From Agapetus fuscipes (taxonomy: Eukaryota; Arthropoda; Insecta; Trichoptera; Glossosomatidae): DNA of 64,000 nucleotides. The notes below the pieces were generated by a model. The model was not told the origin of the DNA. It did no database searches and worked only from the letters and a program-made list of their open reading frames with translations. Shown in pieces: positions 34,201 to 49,200 of the stretch; the first letter of the stretch is position 1; every line of letters begins with the position of its first letter. The DNA lies in the NCBI GenBank assembly GCA_951799405.1, contig OX637337.1:2542001-2606000 (forward strand), written 5' to 3'. The translations under genes were made by a program, and so were the position numbers.

Positions 34201-37200
34201 AGGAATGCTTGCAAGGCTTGCTTGCATGGTGCGCATTAAATAGAACACTCCCAGCAGACCAACAGGTAGTCACAAACCAGTCTGGTAAACATGGTGATTC
34301 ATTGCAAACTCCCGCCAACTCAAGATCAACACGTTGAATTCAAAGAAAAAGCTGAAAACTGAAGTTGATTGAAAGGCATGGAGAAGATTGGTGGAGGTCC
34401 GAGTTTACCTATGTATTGGAGGACAAGAACTGGGAGCGCAATGCCTGGCCAGGGACCTCTCTTCCAATAAGGAGCCCAGAGAAGCCGCACCGCACGCGCT
34501 GGGGAAGCCACCAACCTGCAAAATCAGATGCAGCACAATGTCCATTATACAAACCAGTAAGGCAACAAAGGTGGTCGGGATTTGGTCAGGAAGTTTGGTC
34601 GCTGGTGCAGTTAAATAAAATATCGGGACTTTTTTGTTACCGGTTGGATTGTATTTTACAAATGTACTTTTACAACAATAGATTTGAGAACACGAGAAGC
34701 ACAAGAGAAGAAAATAAGAGAAGAACACACAAATTAACAGAACCATTGCTTTTATATCAAGTCATTCCAACCTCACTAATTTTTGTGACAACAATCTAAT
34801 TCCCACCAATCGAAAGTGTCGGCCAATCAAAACGTCGTGACGTCAGACCATAAACAATTTGAGGTTGCTAAATTCACTACATATATCTTTTTATTTACCT
34901 ACCATAATATAAATTATCTATCATTACATAAAATCACCTAATTTAGACATTGTGTTTATTATTGAAATACTCGAAATACCATTTGACACTGGCGCTCCCC
35001 GCTGTACGTGGGAATTCGCCAAGAAGAAGAAGAAGATTAATTACTTGACTGTTTTGAACTAATGTTATTTTTTATACACTCTCATATTTTCTCAAACAAA
35101 AGGTATTCATAAAATCAATTTTGTCAAGTATTTATTTGTTTCACAGTACATAATAATACAAGAGCTTGTGCAACATAACCTCACTTTGTACAATACTTTT
35201 GACACTGCCCCAAGTCTCTCAAGGAAGCTGGTGTCTAGCCTCAGTACTAAGTAGTACGGTCCTGCAATACTGCCCCAAGAGGGTGTTTGTTAACTGTCTT
35301 TGCATAATATTGTAACGGAATGTAGTAATGTACACTGGTAGATGCTTATTGGTGTGCGTGTGTTTTGAGAGAATGTTCTGGCCCAGACGATTGTAATTGT
35401 GAGGTGTGTATGTGGGTAGAAGATGGTCTCTTCAAGAATAAATATGTCCAGAATCGTCTATACAAGTGTGGTGGTGGAACTTTCTAGGGCCTGCTGGAAT
35501 GGCCCCTAGGTTCCGCTATAAGAAGGGTGACAATCGGCTGGAGCGAGTAGTCTTTCAAAGCACTCACACAGTGGAACAGCTAGTTACTAGGGCGACCAAT
35601 ATGGTGTAAAATAACTGTAATAAGTACAAAATAAATAAGTGTGTTAAAATAAATCTGTTAAAATAAGTCTGTTAAAATAAATCTATTGTAAGAAAGTCTG
35701 TGTAAATAAACTGTATGGCTAACTTGTGTTGAACTTGTGTTTTAATTAAGGACCCTCGGAAGAAACGTAACAATATTATAGTATACTTGGACCGGTCCGT
35801 AGTCCAGTGGCAACACTTCGGACTCGTAAATGGAAGGTTGTGGATTTGAATCCCGGCGGAGCACAAAATATATACCATTTAGATTTCCAAATGTGCTCTT
35901 CGCTGGGTTGAAAAATTCATAAACCTTTATCCAAGACCAGTCACTGAAAGGTCCATCCAACCTTACAACAACTGGGTCTTGCTTGAGAATTGGCGCTTTC
36001 TACAGCGACGACCAATCTCGCAGAGGGCTTTTGAGGTGTGATACACACAAAAACAGCGCTCACCAAATAAATCTATACTCATAGGTAATTATAAAAAATT
36101 AAAGTAACCTGCTCCAGAATAAGAGCGAGGAGATTCTCAGCTGCGTCCCGGACTCTCATGGAAACTGGCTTCAACTCCTTTTCGTCTTTCATCTTGATGG
36201 GTTCACCAGGTTTACCTAAAACAGAAGGTTTCTTTATTAATCTAACAACAAATCTTGTCAATTTAAAATCCAAATTGGATAGAGATACACGCATTATAAG
36301 AAAGTAGGTGTATGAAAGACATGTCTGGCATATAGCTTAGTTAGTTGAATACTTGCATTCCATGCCAGAGGGTTAAGATTTGATTCCCACTGAGTGTCAG
36401 TATTGATTTCCCGTTTGCTGTGTTTATTTCAAACCCAAAATCAAAATAACGAAATGGATTATTTAGGCTTCACAAAAAATTAAAACCATTCCCTCAGGGG
36501 CTAAGAAAATCCGACTTCAAGAGAAGTGTTTGGCTTAAGGTCTGCTCCCTTAACTGTGAAAATAGATAGACCCCTTAAGAAGTTTCACTATATTTCTGAG
36601 TTCCTACATCTGTCTCTCAGTATTCTTCCAGAAGGCATCCTCAGGAGTACTTATTCATTTTTACATACTGTTACGAATGTGTAATTGTGTGCCTGTGTGT
36701 TTTTACTTGTGTGTGTGTGACTGTGTCTCTAGACGTAGGTACTTGTATATGTTCGATATTGTGTGGGTATTTGTTCAAATATTCTAAAAAATAATATTCT
36801 AGCGTTGTCTCGCACATGCCAGAATAACTCTTATACACCTATAAATAAGAGCCCGAGATGCTTTGCAGGGAGAGACTTGTATCGGAGCCGTCGAGCTAAA
36901 GAGTAGTCAAGCGACCGTGGTGTAAAGTTAACTCTGTGAATGAACGAAATGTGAACGAAATTTTAAAATAAATAACCCAAAGTTTTTTTATTAAATTGAA
37001 CCCGTAAAACATAATAACGCAATGGACTTTCACTGTGTGAATCACCAAAAGCCTTAGGCCTATCACACAATTATCCTTGATGGAGCATACCTTGACTCTT
37101 TGAGCCAGAGATGCCCAGCTCCACCACCTCCATGACAGTGGCGAGGCACTCGGGGTCCGCGAGCAGGGGGGCGCGCAGCCACGCGGCTAGGCAGTGGTAG

Positions 37201-40200
37201 GCGCCCACCACGGAGGAGTGCAGGTCCCGGGAGTGCGCGGGCGGGGGGCGCGAGCACTGCACGCTGATGTAGTCGCAGATCCAGCGCACGGCGCGCTTGC
37301 ACTCCAGGCTGTCTGCAATCACAGGTTAGGTTAGATTCTAGGCTACCTATTCTTTTTACAATAGATATGATCAGTCGATAGCTCTCACAGATAATATTTC
37401 ATTGGAGAACATTCATTTTCTTTTAAGATTCTGTACTGTGAGTCCGGTCCATAGCTCAGATGGTAGAGTGCTTGCATTCCATGCCAAGAGCTCGGATTCG
37501 AATCCCACCTAGGGTGTCAGAAATGATTTCCCATTGCAGTGTTCATTTCAAAAGCCCCAAATAAAATACCGACAAGGTTTACTCGGCCTTCACAAGAAAT
37601 GGGTACTAGCAGGTGCTAAAAGACCCCCATTTCAACTGAAATGGTTGGCGTAAGGCTGGCCCTCTTACCTATAAAAATAAATAGATTCCACTCGCCACAT
37701 GCAAAACCCTTCGGGGATAACGCGTTAAGAACTTACACTATATGTGTAGCTTAGTTGCGTGCATTATGCAATTCACTAACCTATTTTGTGGGCAGAAACA
37801 GGTATTAACAATATCAATTAATAATTCATTAATTAATATTTTAATGAATTATTAATTAATGACAACACAATGACATCTGTGGAACTGGTCGAAGTAGAAC
37901 TTTTTATCGATAGAACATGACGCAGGCGGGGTTCGAACCAGCATTAGTGCCAATAACGTATCCACCTTATCTCCTCGACCACATATCTGTATCTAAGATC
38001 TAATATAAAAAGATGAAATATCTTACCTATCACAAAATCTGTAAGCATGAAAAAAAAACAATTAATTTTTCAGATGAAAATATACAATGAATGGTTCACT
38101 AACAAAGTCTGAACGGAAAGCTAAAATCATGCTATCAGTTTTTGTACAATATTCTTTACCTGATCTTGTGTTGTGAAGTCTCGCCAGGCCAGCGAGGAGT
38201 TCCAACGCAGCCAGTGACACTACTAAGTCACTCTTCCATGAGGATATTAGACGGTGACAGACCAGGTAAGTAGCTCGGACAAGCAAGGCAGAACCTGCGG
38301 GTATAAAGTAAGAAGGTGAAATTTTAACGCAGGGAAGAATTGATTTTTGACAGTTTTATGGCTGGCACACACTAGTTGAATAAACATAAATTACAAACGA
38401 CAATTAAAAACTCACCTGTGTTCCCTTATAAGAAAAGAACTACACAAAAGCAATTTAAAACTGCGACCATTCCGTAGTTCAGTGGTAACACTTCGGACTC
38501 TGAATGGGAAGGTTGTGGGTTCGATTCCCAACGGAGCACAAAAAATATACCATTTATATTTTCAGATTTGCTCTTCGCTGGGTTGAAAAATTCATAAAAC
38601 CTTTACCAATGACCGGTCGCCAAAGGTCCATCCAGCCTTTCAGCAACTGGGCCTTGCTTGAGAATTGGCGCTTTGTAGCGACGACAATCAAGCTCGTAAA
38701 AAGGTCGATAGCTCAATTGGTAGAATGCTTGCATTCCATGCCGAGAGCAAAGGTTCAATCTCAAGGTTTACTCAGCCTTCACAATAAATGAGAACCAGCC
38801 CCCTCGGGAGCTGGGAAACCCCCGCTTCAACTGAAGTGTTAGGCTGACCCCCTTACCTGTAAAAATAAATAGGTCCCGAAGCGCCACATGCGACCCCTTC
38901 GGAGAAACGCAGGCAAGAAGTTACACTATACGTGTAGCTTAGTTGCGTTGCGTTGCAGTGCATATCGCCACCTTAAAGCTAAAACTGAATAAGTGCTGAT
39001 TCACTGATTAGAGAAGTCGTGGATAAAACATCTCATTGGGTGTAACTTCTCATAGTAAGTGAACTAATTATAAGGCAGTGCTCATGAAAAACTTCTAAAC
39101 TACAGGATTTTCACAAATTTTTAGTGTTTTATCTTGTAGAAAATAGGGAAAAAGGAGCATTAATCTGAGAAACCCATGATAGCTTAATATGTCACTTATT
39201 CAGTTTTACCTTATTAGTATTAATATGTCTCTCACATCTTAGAAAAGATATTGATGATACAAAAACATTTTTTTCCTTTTTTTAACAAATATTGTGCGGG
39301 AGACTCCCTAGATTTCAAAGAATCTAGAGGTCTGTAACACTTTTTGGAGTGCCGCAGAGGTGTATGTGTTGGTGATGTGGTGTTTTATGTCCTAATCCTT
39401 TGATTCTAACATAAGCTGAAATAAATTTATAAACTGCATTTCTCTACAAAAATTTGTCCCACAAGAGTAATTGTAAATATAAATAAACACAGATACACAA
39501 ATAACATACAATAATTTCATTTTATGAAATGACAGAATGTTTTTCCCGCTCTAATGCAAACAGGGAAGTGAAGTTAGCTGCGATTCAGTGTGTTGCCAAC
39601 TGTACAATGTTGCAATATATAAAAAAAAAAATTGGGGTTATGCCTTATGGGGAAAATTTAAAAAAATTAAACACAAGCTGAAACAAAGTAAAACGAACAG
39701 AAGCCATATGTATTGAAACAGCATCAAAAAATTATAATGCCACTTACAGACCATCACTCAATATTTAAGGTCGGCAACGAAAGTTTATTTGGTTTTTATT
39801 TGGATGGTGTCGCACCTCAAGAGCCCACTGTAAGCTTGTAAATCACTATAGAAAGCACCAATCCTCAGTAAGACCCAGTTGTAGTAAGGCTGGATGGATA
39901 TTTAGTGACCGGTCTTTAGTGAAGGTACATGATTTTTTCAACCTTGCGAAGAGCATATTCGAAAATATAAATGGTATATTTATCGTGCTCCGCCGGGATT
40001 AAAACCCACAACCTTCAATTTTCGAGTCTAGAGCGTTACCACTAGACTACGGACTGGTTATTATTTAACACATCCAACAAGCTTTTTTGCATTCGGATCT
40101 AGTATCTACCATACCATACCAATATGAACAATGGTCTGCAGGCCCAAGTAACCTTTTAGGTTTTAAAAAGGTTACAAAAAGGTCCCAGAACCTTTTTGTA

Positions 40201-43200
40201 ACCTTTTTAAAACCTAAAAGGTTACATGGGGGTGGTATTACTCAGCAACAAAACATCAAAAGTGTGTGTGAAAAAAAGGTTACCAAAGCCGAGTGTGTCA
40301 ATGTCTTTTAGGAGGGAGTCGGCATTGGGAAAGTCCTCGATGGAAGACAAAGCGTGGAGGCTGTCCGAGGCGGACGTCGACGTGGAACTCCTGGCCGGGT
40401 TGCGCGCGCCACTACACCCCGAGGAACGGCCTAGCGGGCACAGAAAAAAAAAACACAAAACAAAACAATACAGTGTGCGCTAGTGCGGAATTACAAACAG
40501 GTGGGCGACATAAAAAATAACAAATACAAGTGAATGAAATAATGTGTGAGACATAACCTCACCGTAGTGCTTGCTTGTATAATCTCCAACAGAGGTTATT
40601 TCATATGGGCAATGTTTGTATGTGTACTGGACCAATGTGTCTTATGAAAACATGAAATTGAATTTGAAGATACTTAAAAACAGCTCTCAGATTATCGTGT
40701 TTTACGTATTTTTCTAAGATCAGATTGTGTAGAATGTGATTCTTACAACAATTTCATGTAAAGGTCATCTTTGAATCAAATGGTATATAAGCCAAACAAG
40801 CACTGGGGAGAAGATAAGTCATTTGAGTCGTATATTTTTTAAAGCCGCTATTTCCACTTAGAGCCGTTACAGACTAGATGCATTCAGCCCGGTTTGTCTA
40901 TGGATTACAAGGTCAGAAGTCAAGTATTGTATGAGTTATATAAGAAAACTTTCACACTGTTTGTCTGGTAATCCATAGACAAACCAGACACAATGTGTCT
41001 AGTGTGAAAAGCGCTTTATAGTGAACAAATATTTTTATATTATGGTCAAGAGATAAGAGCACTTGTTTATCTTTTGAAAGAATAAAATTTAAGTTCTATT
41101 ATGCATAAAAAAAAATGGACGGGCATCCTGTTTTCTTGGATGGATAATGAGTTTTACGGTTAACTTAAAATAGCAGATTTCTAACTTGTTTTTTTTACAT
41201 GTGCCGTAACAAAATATGCCGTAAGTGTAAATATAGTTACCGCTTTGCGCCCTTGGTTGCGGTTGTGAAGTGGGAGCGTGGCTTACGCACAAGTAGAGGG
41301 CCGAAAGTAGTGGTACGGCCAATGGCGGCCACCATTCTGCTTGAACGGCACCCACCACCAACAGAGAAACACGGCCACTCAAGTCACCAAATGTAAGACG
41401 TCTGGAACATACAAAGACAGACTTTACAGTCGACAATACAACAGACCAATTTGTAGTCTAGTGGCTAAGCAACCGGTCGGTAGTCTAATGGTAACGCTTT
41501 GGATCCGTAAATGGAAGGTTGTGGGTTCGAATTCCGGCGGAGCACAAATATGTAACATTTATATTTTCAAATGCGCCCTTTGCTGGGTTGATTTATTTGG
41601 TGAGCAATGTTTTTGTGTGAATCACACCTCAAGAGTCCTCTGCAAGCTTAGTCGTTGCAATAGAAAGCGCCAATTCTCAAGCAAGACCCAGTTACTGTAA
41701 GGCTGGATGGACCTTTGGTGACTGGTCTTTGGTAAAGGTATATGATTTTTTCAACCTAGCGAAGAGCATTTTGAAAATTTAAAACTGTATATTTTGTGTG
41801 CTCCGCTGGGATTCAAACCCACATCCTTCCATTTACGAGTCTGAAGCGTTACCACTAGACTACGGACCAGTCGAAGAGGGATATTTGAAATGTTTGCAGT
41901 CCATTATATGGTAACACAAAAAATCGCATTCTTTGTGTCTCTTATTTTCAAAATTGATCTTATTTTCAAAATGATCCTAAATTACGTTTGTTGGTTTTAG
42001 CTTTAGATACCTGTCCACATTTCCTGGAAGCTCCTTGATAGGCAGATTCTGCAGATGATGTGGCACGACCAGCAGAGAGAGCAGGATGGATATGGAAGCT
42101 CGTCTCAGCTCCTTCTTGTCCACATTACCACAGTTCAACTTCAGCTCTTTCTCCGGAAGAACCTTCTCCAAGGCCTCGATGAAATCCGGTACCAGCATGT
42201 AGACTCCATCTAGGTCCAATCTGGAACATACAAGAAGATTCATATATTTGTTTTTGGAATTAGTTTGTTTAGATAGTTAACTTTTCAGATATTAGACAAA
42301 CCGTTATTTGAGAACCTACATCATTCTCGATAATAATAATAATATTAGGATGATTTATTTGGTGAGCACGGTTTTTCTGTGAATCACACCTCAAGAGCCC
42401 TCTGCGAACTTGGTCTTTGGTAGAGAAATCCCCAATTCTCAAGCTAGACCCAGTACGGCTGGATGGACCTTTGGTGACCGGTCTTTGGTAAAGGTATATA
42501 AATTTTCCAATTGTTTCAACCCAGCGAAGAGCATAATTTGAAGATGTAAATAGTATTTTTTTGTGCTCCGCCAGGATTCAACCCACAACCTTCCATTGAC
42601 GAGTCTGAAGCATTACCACTAGACTACGGATCGGCCAATGTTTCGTTCTAACGTTTTAAAGAGCCGATACGAAGAGTTAACACAGTGTTTGGAGAGTGTG
42701 CATTTGCAGTTGCTGGTTCTCTGGCCTTGAACCACCAGCCTCATCATGTGCTGGAGGACCATAGAAGGTTCCGAAATGCACTGAAGATAAGTAAATTTCT
42801 GGCATCATTTGCACAAGCGTCCTTGGAGTGACTACATCTGCAATGGACTTCTTCAGCATGCTGATGATGCGATGCGATGTTAATAAATCTAATCTAATCT
42901 AAGTTACAAAGATATTTTACATTGGAGATTCACATTATATGCATTCTCACAAGCAGACACGTACAAGTTCGCGCTTGCACACGCCGCATATGAACCTACA
43001 ACATAAAAACCAAATCTCAAATGGACATACACCCTGCAATTCTTGCCGTCCTTTCCCGAAACAGAGGTGACATTGGCAATGTGAACCATTTTTACAGCAT
43101 GGGTGGTCAGCACCAACAGTCAGTACCAACCTATAAGTCAAGGAACATACATGACAAATTACATTTTTTAAAGTCAATAAATAATAACACGTATAGGGCT

Positions 43201-46200
43201 GTCTATATAATGCGTCATTCGCATTAAGGGGGGGGGGGAGTCTGGTCTGCGGATGATGGCAAATGATGTAGGAGTACCAAAAGTGACGTCGTTCTTGTAA
43301 ATACCAATTTCTACAAAATATACAAAATATTATGTAAGTAATATAACATTATTAATTATTAAGCTCATCCATTATTACAGCAAGAGGGGGGGGGAGGGTC
43401 ATTAGATAATGACTATGGGATGATTGTAAGGGGGGGGGGGGGGGGGGGGGTCGAAAATCGGCCAAAATCGATGACGTAATTTATGGACGGCCCCTATGGA
43501 AATTAAAACTAAAACAGAAGCTGTTTACCTGAATATGTCGGCAGCGTTGAGCAGAACGCTTGGTACCGTGGCAGGATCTTGGAGACCTTTCTGCACAGCA
43601 ATGTAGAACCTCGCGTAGTACGCAGCCAGCACCGTTTCTCGGGACTGCTTGGAGCAAAACACCCGGCAGAGAGCTCCCAGAGCCTCGGCCCTACCTGAGA
43701 GTAAACAAAGAAATATTTAAGAGAAAGTGTTTTTTTTTTAAAAACACACGCAAACTTTTTTTTCATAAGTTGAACATTAATTTTTTAAAAATACTTTCGA
43801 CCCGCTAACATCATTTTCAAGAGGACACTGGTCCGGTCGATAGCTCAGTTGGTAGAGTGCTAGCATTCCATGCCGTGAGCTTGAGTTCGAATCCCACCGA
43901 GGATGTCAGAAATTATTTCTTGTTTCGGTGTTTATTTCAAATTCCAAAATAAAATACCGGCAAGGTTTACTCAGCCTTTACAAGAAATGAGTACCAGCAC
44001 CCTCGTGAGCTGGGAAACCCCCACTTCAACTGAAGTGCTTGGCGTAAGGCATACGGCCTGTAAAAATGAATAGGTTTCACTCGCCACATGCGAAACCCTC
44101 CGGGGATAACGCGGCAAGAAGTTACACTATATGTGTAGCTTAGTTGCGTACTGTGTTTTTAATTTTCACTGTATAAATACACAAACTCTAAAAAGTTTAC
44201 AGAAATCTTTATTAATTCAAACCGCACTTATTTTAAATGAACCTTAGGCAATCATGACAGGCAGTTGACACTGGACAGTTGTTTTCCGGGATCTATTGCC
44301 GTGGTCTATCAGAGCTGGAGCTTCCAGACGTTAGATATATATGCAATGGGCTCTTTCAGCTTGATGTTGATGAGATTCCGAAGAAACTGCCAAAAGTATT
44401 TATAAGTCAATAAACAATACCCACCTGTTTGGTAATTTTGAATCTGAAGTCCAAAAGGCAGGTCGGGCAACGATGGAGGCGGTGTGTCAGATTTTTCTAC
44501 AACCAGAAAGAGAAGCAAAACATAAGCACACTACACACAGAACCAGTTGAAGATTACTTTAAGAATATACTCAAATATCGTACTAAATAACATAGGTAAG
44601 TAATAATACTTTTACATGTGAGAAAAATCATGACAATCAATAGAGGACAACAGGCTGAGAACGGGTGTTAGCAGAGCTCGCTGTAACATGATGACCTGGG
44701 GAATCTTACATCAAGATGACACCACGCTCTGCGAATGCGGAGCCCAACAGTCCATGGATCATCTTCGGATCTGTTCGGCCTGCCCAACAGGCTGCTCACT
44801 GGCCGACCTAATGGAGGGTAATGATGGAGCGGTGGAGGTTGCGAGACACTGGGCAAAAATAGTGTAGTGTCTGACTCAAAGAAGAAGATAGAGGACAACT
44901 GGTGAGTCCCATGGACAGCTAAACGCACAAACGAGTCCATTCTTCGGGAGCTGCACTTGGATGGCTTAACACTCTTCAGCTCAGCATCACAATTAGTCCG
45001 AAGAAGACCAGGAAGGCCAAAAAATGTGATGGATGGATGGTGTCAATGTAGATGAAGCCAAAGCAGACATACTTAACTGGAGAACAAAGGCGATTGACAA
45101 GCAGAGTGGATACAGCCAAGGGCCGCCCACAGCTGTCAATCTCATTAAAAAACGCAACTAAGCTACACATATAGTATAACTTCTTGCCGCGTTATCCCCG
45201 AAGGGGTCGCATGTGGCGAGTTGAACCTATTTATTTTTACAGGTAAGGGGGCCGGCCTCACGCCAACCACTTCAGTTGAAGTGGGGGTTTCCCAGCTCCC
45301 GAGAGGGCTGGTACTCATTTCTTGTGAAGGCTGAGTAAACCTTGCCGGTATTTTTATTATGGGGTTTGAAATAAACACCGAAATAGGAAATCATTTCTGA
45401 CACCCTCCTCGGCGGGATTCGAACCCGAGCTCACGGGGTAGAATGCAAGCACTCTACCAACTGAGCTATTGACCGGACTGCTGATGATGACATAATCATT
45501 TGCCGTGAATATATAATTTTGAGGTCATAAAAAGGGGAATATTACGTTGCGTTGCCTGCTGGGTGAAGGTCCCAATGAGTGCTCCTTCAAACAGCCACTC
45601 TCCGAATAGATGAAGGATGGAGTTGACTCGTGGGCGAATGGGAGTGAGCGGCGGACGCTCCACAGCAACTAAAACACACAGAAAGATATTTAAAAAATGT
45701 GAAACACCCTTAGATTATAGATTATAGACTTCAAGCATCCAGAAGAGACAAGATCCAGTAACTATATTTTTTTCTACTTCCTCAGCTTTTCTCAATTCAC
45801 TTCTCCTCCAATCTTCTCCATGCTGTGTTCAGCCATCCCCGGCTCGCAGTTCCCTTGACGTCGTCCAGCCACCTCAGTTGGGGTCTCCCTATTCCCGGCT
45901 TGGACATCCTGGGTTCTGATTGGGCTATTGTTTTCGGTCAATTCTCTTCATCCTGTCTTGCAAAGTGACAGCGTTGTACGAAATCGGTGACACCTGTTTG
46001 TTTGCAGATCTGGTTGGCAACCGTGTCCCTAAGGCTGATTTCAGTTAGTATACAGCTCAGTAAACCTTTGTAAATAAAATGTCTGCAAAATCATGTTTGC
46101 AAACGACATCTTTAACGTAATAAGCGAAGGAGAAATAGTTTCATACGCTGATGACACAGTTCTTTTACTACAGGCAGATACATGGCATGAGCTAGAAAAA

Positions 46201-49200
46201 ATAGCTAATATAAATATAAATAAATTAAAGACATGGCTAGACAAAAATCTGTTAACACTAAATACTAAAAAAACTCATTTCGTCCCATTCTCCATAACAA
46301 AACGGAAACTCCCTCAAATAAATATAATGATACATGACTCAATAGACTTAAATCACAAGTGTACAAAAACATGCACAAAAATCGAAAAAAAAAATACAAC
46401 AAAATATCTTGGAATAACAATAGACCAAAATTTAAAATGGAATGAGCATATTATCGGATTGACCAAAAGAGTGAGGAAACTGGGCTATGTTTTCAGGTGT
46501 CTGAAAAAAGTACTGGACGAGGCACAACTTAAAATTGCGTATTTCGCTTTTATACAATCTGTTCTCCAATATGAATTTGTAAATGTAAAAATTAAAAAAA
46601 ACAATGTAAAAAAAAAAAAAGTGTAAATAAATAATGTAGGTACCTAATCTATTTTTAAATAAAAAAAAAAAAAAAAAAATGGTCTTGAAATTAGAACATA
46701 AATATTCTAAAATAAGTTTACTTAAAATAAAATATAACCATATAATGTAATCTGTTACCTTCAGATTCATAGACAATTTTATAGCTGAATAAAACATATT
46801 TGTTCAATATTTTTCTTCAGAATTTCTTTTGACAAACATTTTATTTTTCGATGTAGAGAATTCTCCAAATTTAGCATACATGGAATATTATTGAACGGCA
46901 TATAAATTAACTTAACCACACTTATAAGACACTCGATTAGACATAGCACCTTGCTTAGCAAAATTTTTAAAGCAAAAAAACTTGGGTAGACAAACAAGAG
47001 GTCGCCCAAGAACTTTATACTTCCAGGATTGAAGCAGCTCATGAACGTCTCCTCCTATTTGCAGCTCAATACTATGGCTATCATAACAGAGACAGATGGC
47101 TATCACAACAAGGCACTGCCTTTAGAAGATAATGATGATTTAACTAAATTTTTGACATGCGGCACCCTAGATTTGGGAATAGAATATTTTCTTACTTATT
47201 GGTGGGGTCGGATTCGGCGGAGTGGTTGGCGCAATGCTCACTGGACGACTCGAGGATCCAATCAGAGAAGCGCGGGGTAGACCTAAGCAATTAAATACAA
47301 ATTTACAAATTTAACAAACTCTTTTTCTGATAAAACAAACAAAACTACAATAAAAATAATTATTTAGTAAGAAATAACAATCACATACTGACAATGTCTA
47401 GTAAAATCAATATTAGAAAATTTTACAACACATACATGGAGACAGTATCATTGGTGTATGTCGTATGATATAGTAGACTGGAAACTGTTTAAACGAATGT
47501 AGACGTATTAGAAAATTTTACAACACATACATGGAGACAGTATCATTGGTGTATGTCGTATGATATAGTAGACTGGAAACTGTTTAAACGAATGTAGACG
47601 TTATATTTGTTTCAACTTACACTAATGCAAATTGTACATGTTAGAAAGAGAATAAAAATGCTCCCGGTGTGACTACACTCTAAACAGAGAAGCTAGAATA
47701 TAACTCTGCAATGTCACCCCTGTTTCAGGGAAGGTCGGCAAGAGTTGCAGGGATAATGTTCATTTGAGATGGGGTTTTTATATTATAGATCCACATGCGG
47801 CATGTGTTAGCGCGAAATTATGCATGTCTGCTGGCAGGAATGCATTTAATATGAATCTCAAATGACACATATCTTTGCAACTTAGATTTAGATTAAGAAT
47901 TTTTTTTTAAACCTGTTTTGAATAAAATGATTTTATATTAAAAAAGCATTCAAGTGTAACATAAATAATATTTATCAAGAATTTGACAACAAAAGCAACT
48001 ACTAAGTTTGCATAACTACACCATTGTTTTATGTGTTTGACATTTGGTTTAAGCGCCCTTGGGGTGGCTAGTGCCACTAAACGGCGCTGTATACAAATTG
48101 TCCAATTATTATTATTATTATTGGTTTGACAGGACTGGGTGACAGTTATGACCAGTACAATGTATCAAAACTGTACACCAGTTTCTAGTCCACTATATTG
48201 TACGTCAATTGGCAGTATTGTAAATATTTTTCTTTGAAAATTTAAAATCAAAACATAAAATACTGTTAATTACTATACATAAGATTTGAAATTATATAAT
48301 AGAAGAGCAAAATATTGAAAGAAGGGAAATTGTAGCCATGTTTAAAATTTATTTTACAGCCGCCAAAAAGCGTGCAAATAGAAGCTTGAAAAGATGAAGT
48401 TCACAAGTTAGAAATCAAAAAAATCTGTTTACAACAATCCACAGTTTGCAGCGAATACCGAAATAGGTTTCAAAAATAGTTTGACAACGTTAGAATGGAC
48501 AACATGGGCAAACTTATGAAATTCATGGTGGGATTTTTTGTGCAATCATTCAAACAACTCAAATTTAATTTTCACAATAGAATGAATTTAAAACAAATGA
48601 AACAAGCAAATTATGAGAAAGGAAAGGCACAAAATTATATTTTTTAAGGACTAGAGTCCTAAGTCCTAAATGGGTAACCGCTCAGGTACACCGCGCGTCG
48701 TTGGCACCTTGGACCGGTCCGTAGTCCGTAGTGGCAACACTTCGGACTCGTAAATGGAAGGTTGTGGATTCGGATCCCGGCGGAGCACAAAAATATTCCA
48801 TTTATATTTCGAATGTGCTCTTCGCTGGGTTGAAAAATTCATATACCTTTACCAATGACCGGTCACCAAAGGTCCATCCAGCCTTACAGCAACTGGGTCT
48901 TGCTTGAGTATTGGCGCTTTGTAGCGACGACCAAGCTCGTAAACCTCTGCGGCACTACAACAAGTGTCATAGACCCCTAGAGTCTTTAGAATCTAGGGAG
49001 TCTCCCGCACAGGATTTCTTAAAAAAAAAAAAAAAAGCAACCAAAAACAAAATATTGGTTAGCCTTCGCCCTAGCAACCCGGTCATGTGACATCACAATT
49101 TCGTCTATGTCAATCCATGTGCGGACCCAATTGTGCAAGTTGTATTTTGTTTAGTTTGAAGTTATCGAAACTATCATTGAAACTACAGAAAACTTCGAAA

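Noticed and set aside
43509..43766. Minus-strand 85-codon frame
   Set aside because: Wrong frame of RALGAPB exon e8; the frame that joins e7 and e9 matches the family.
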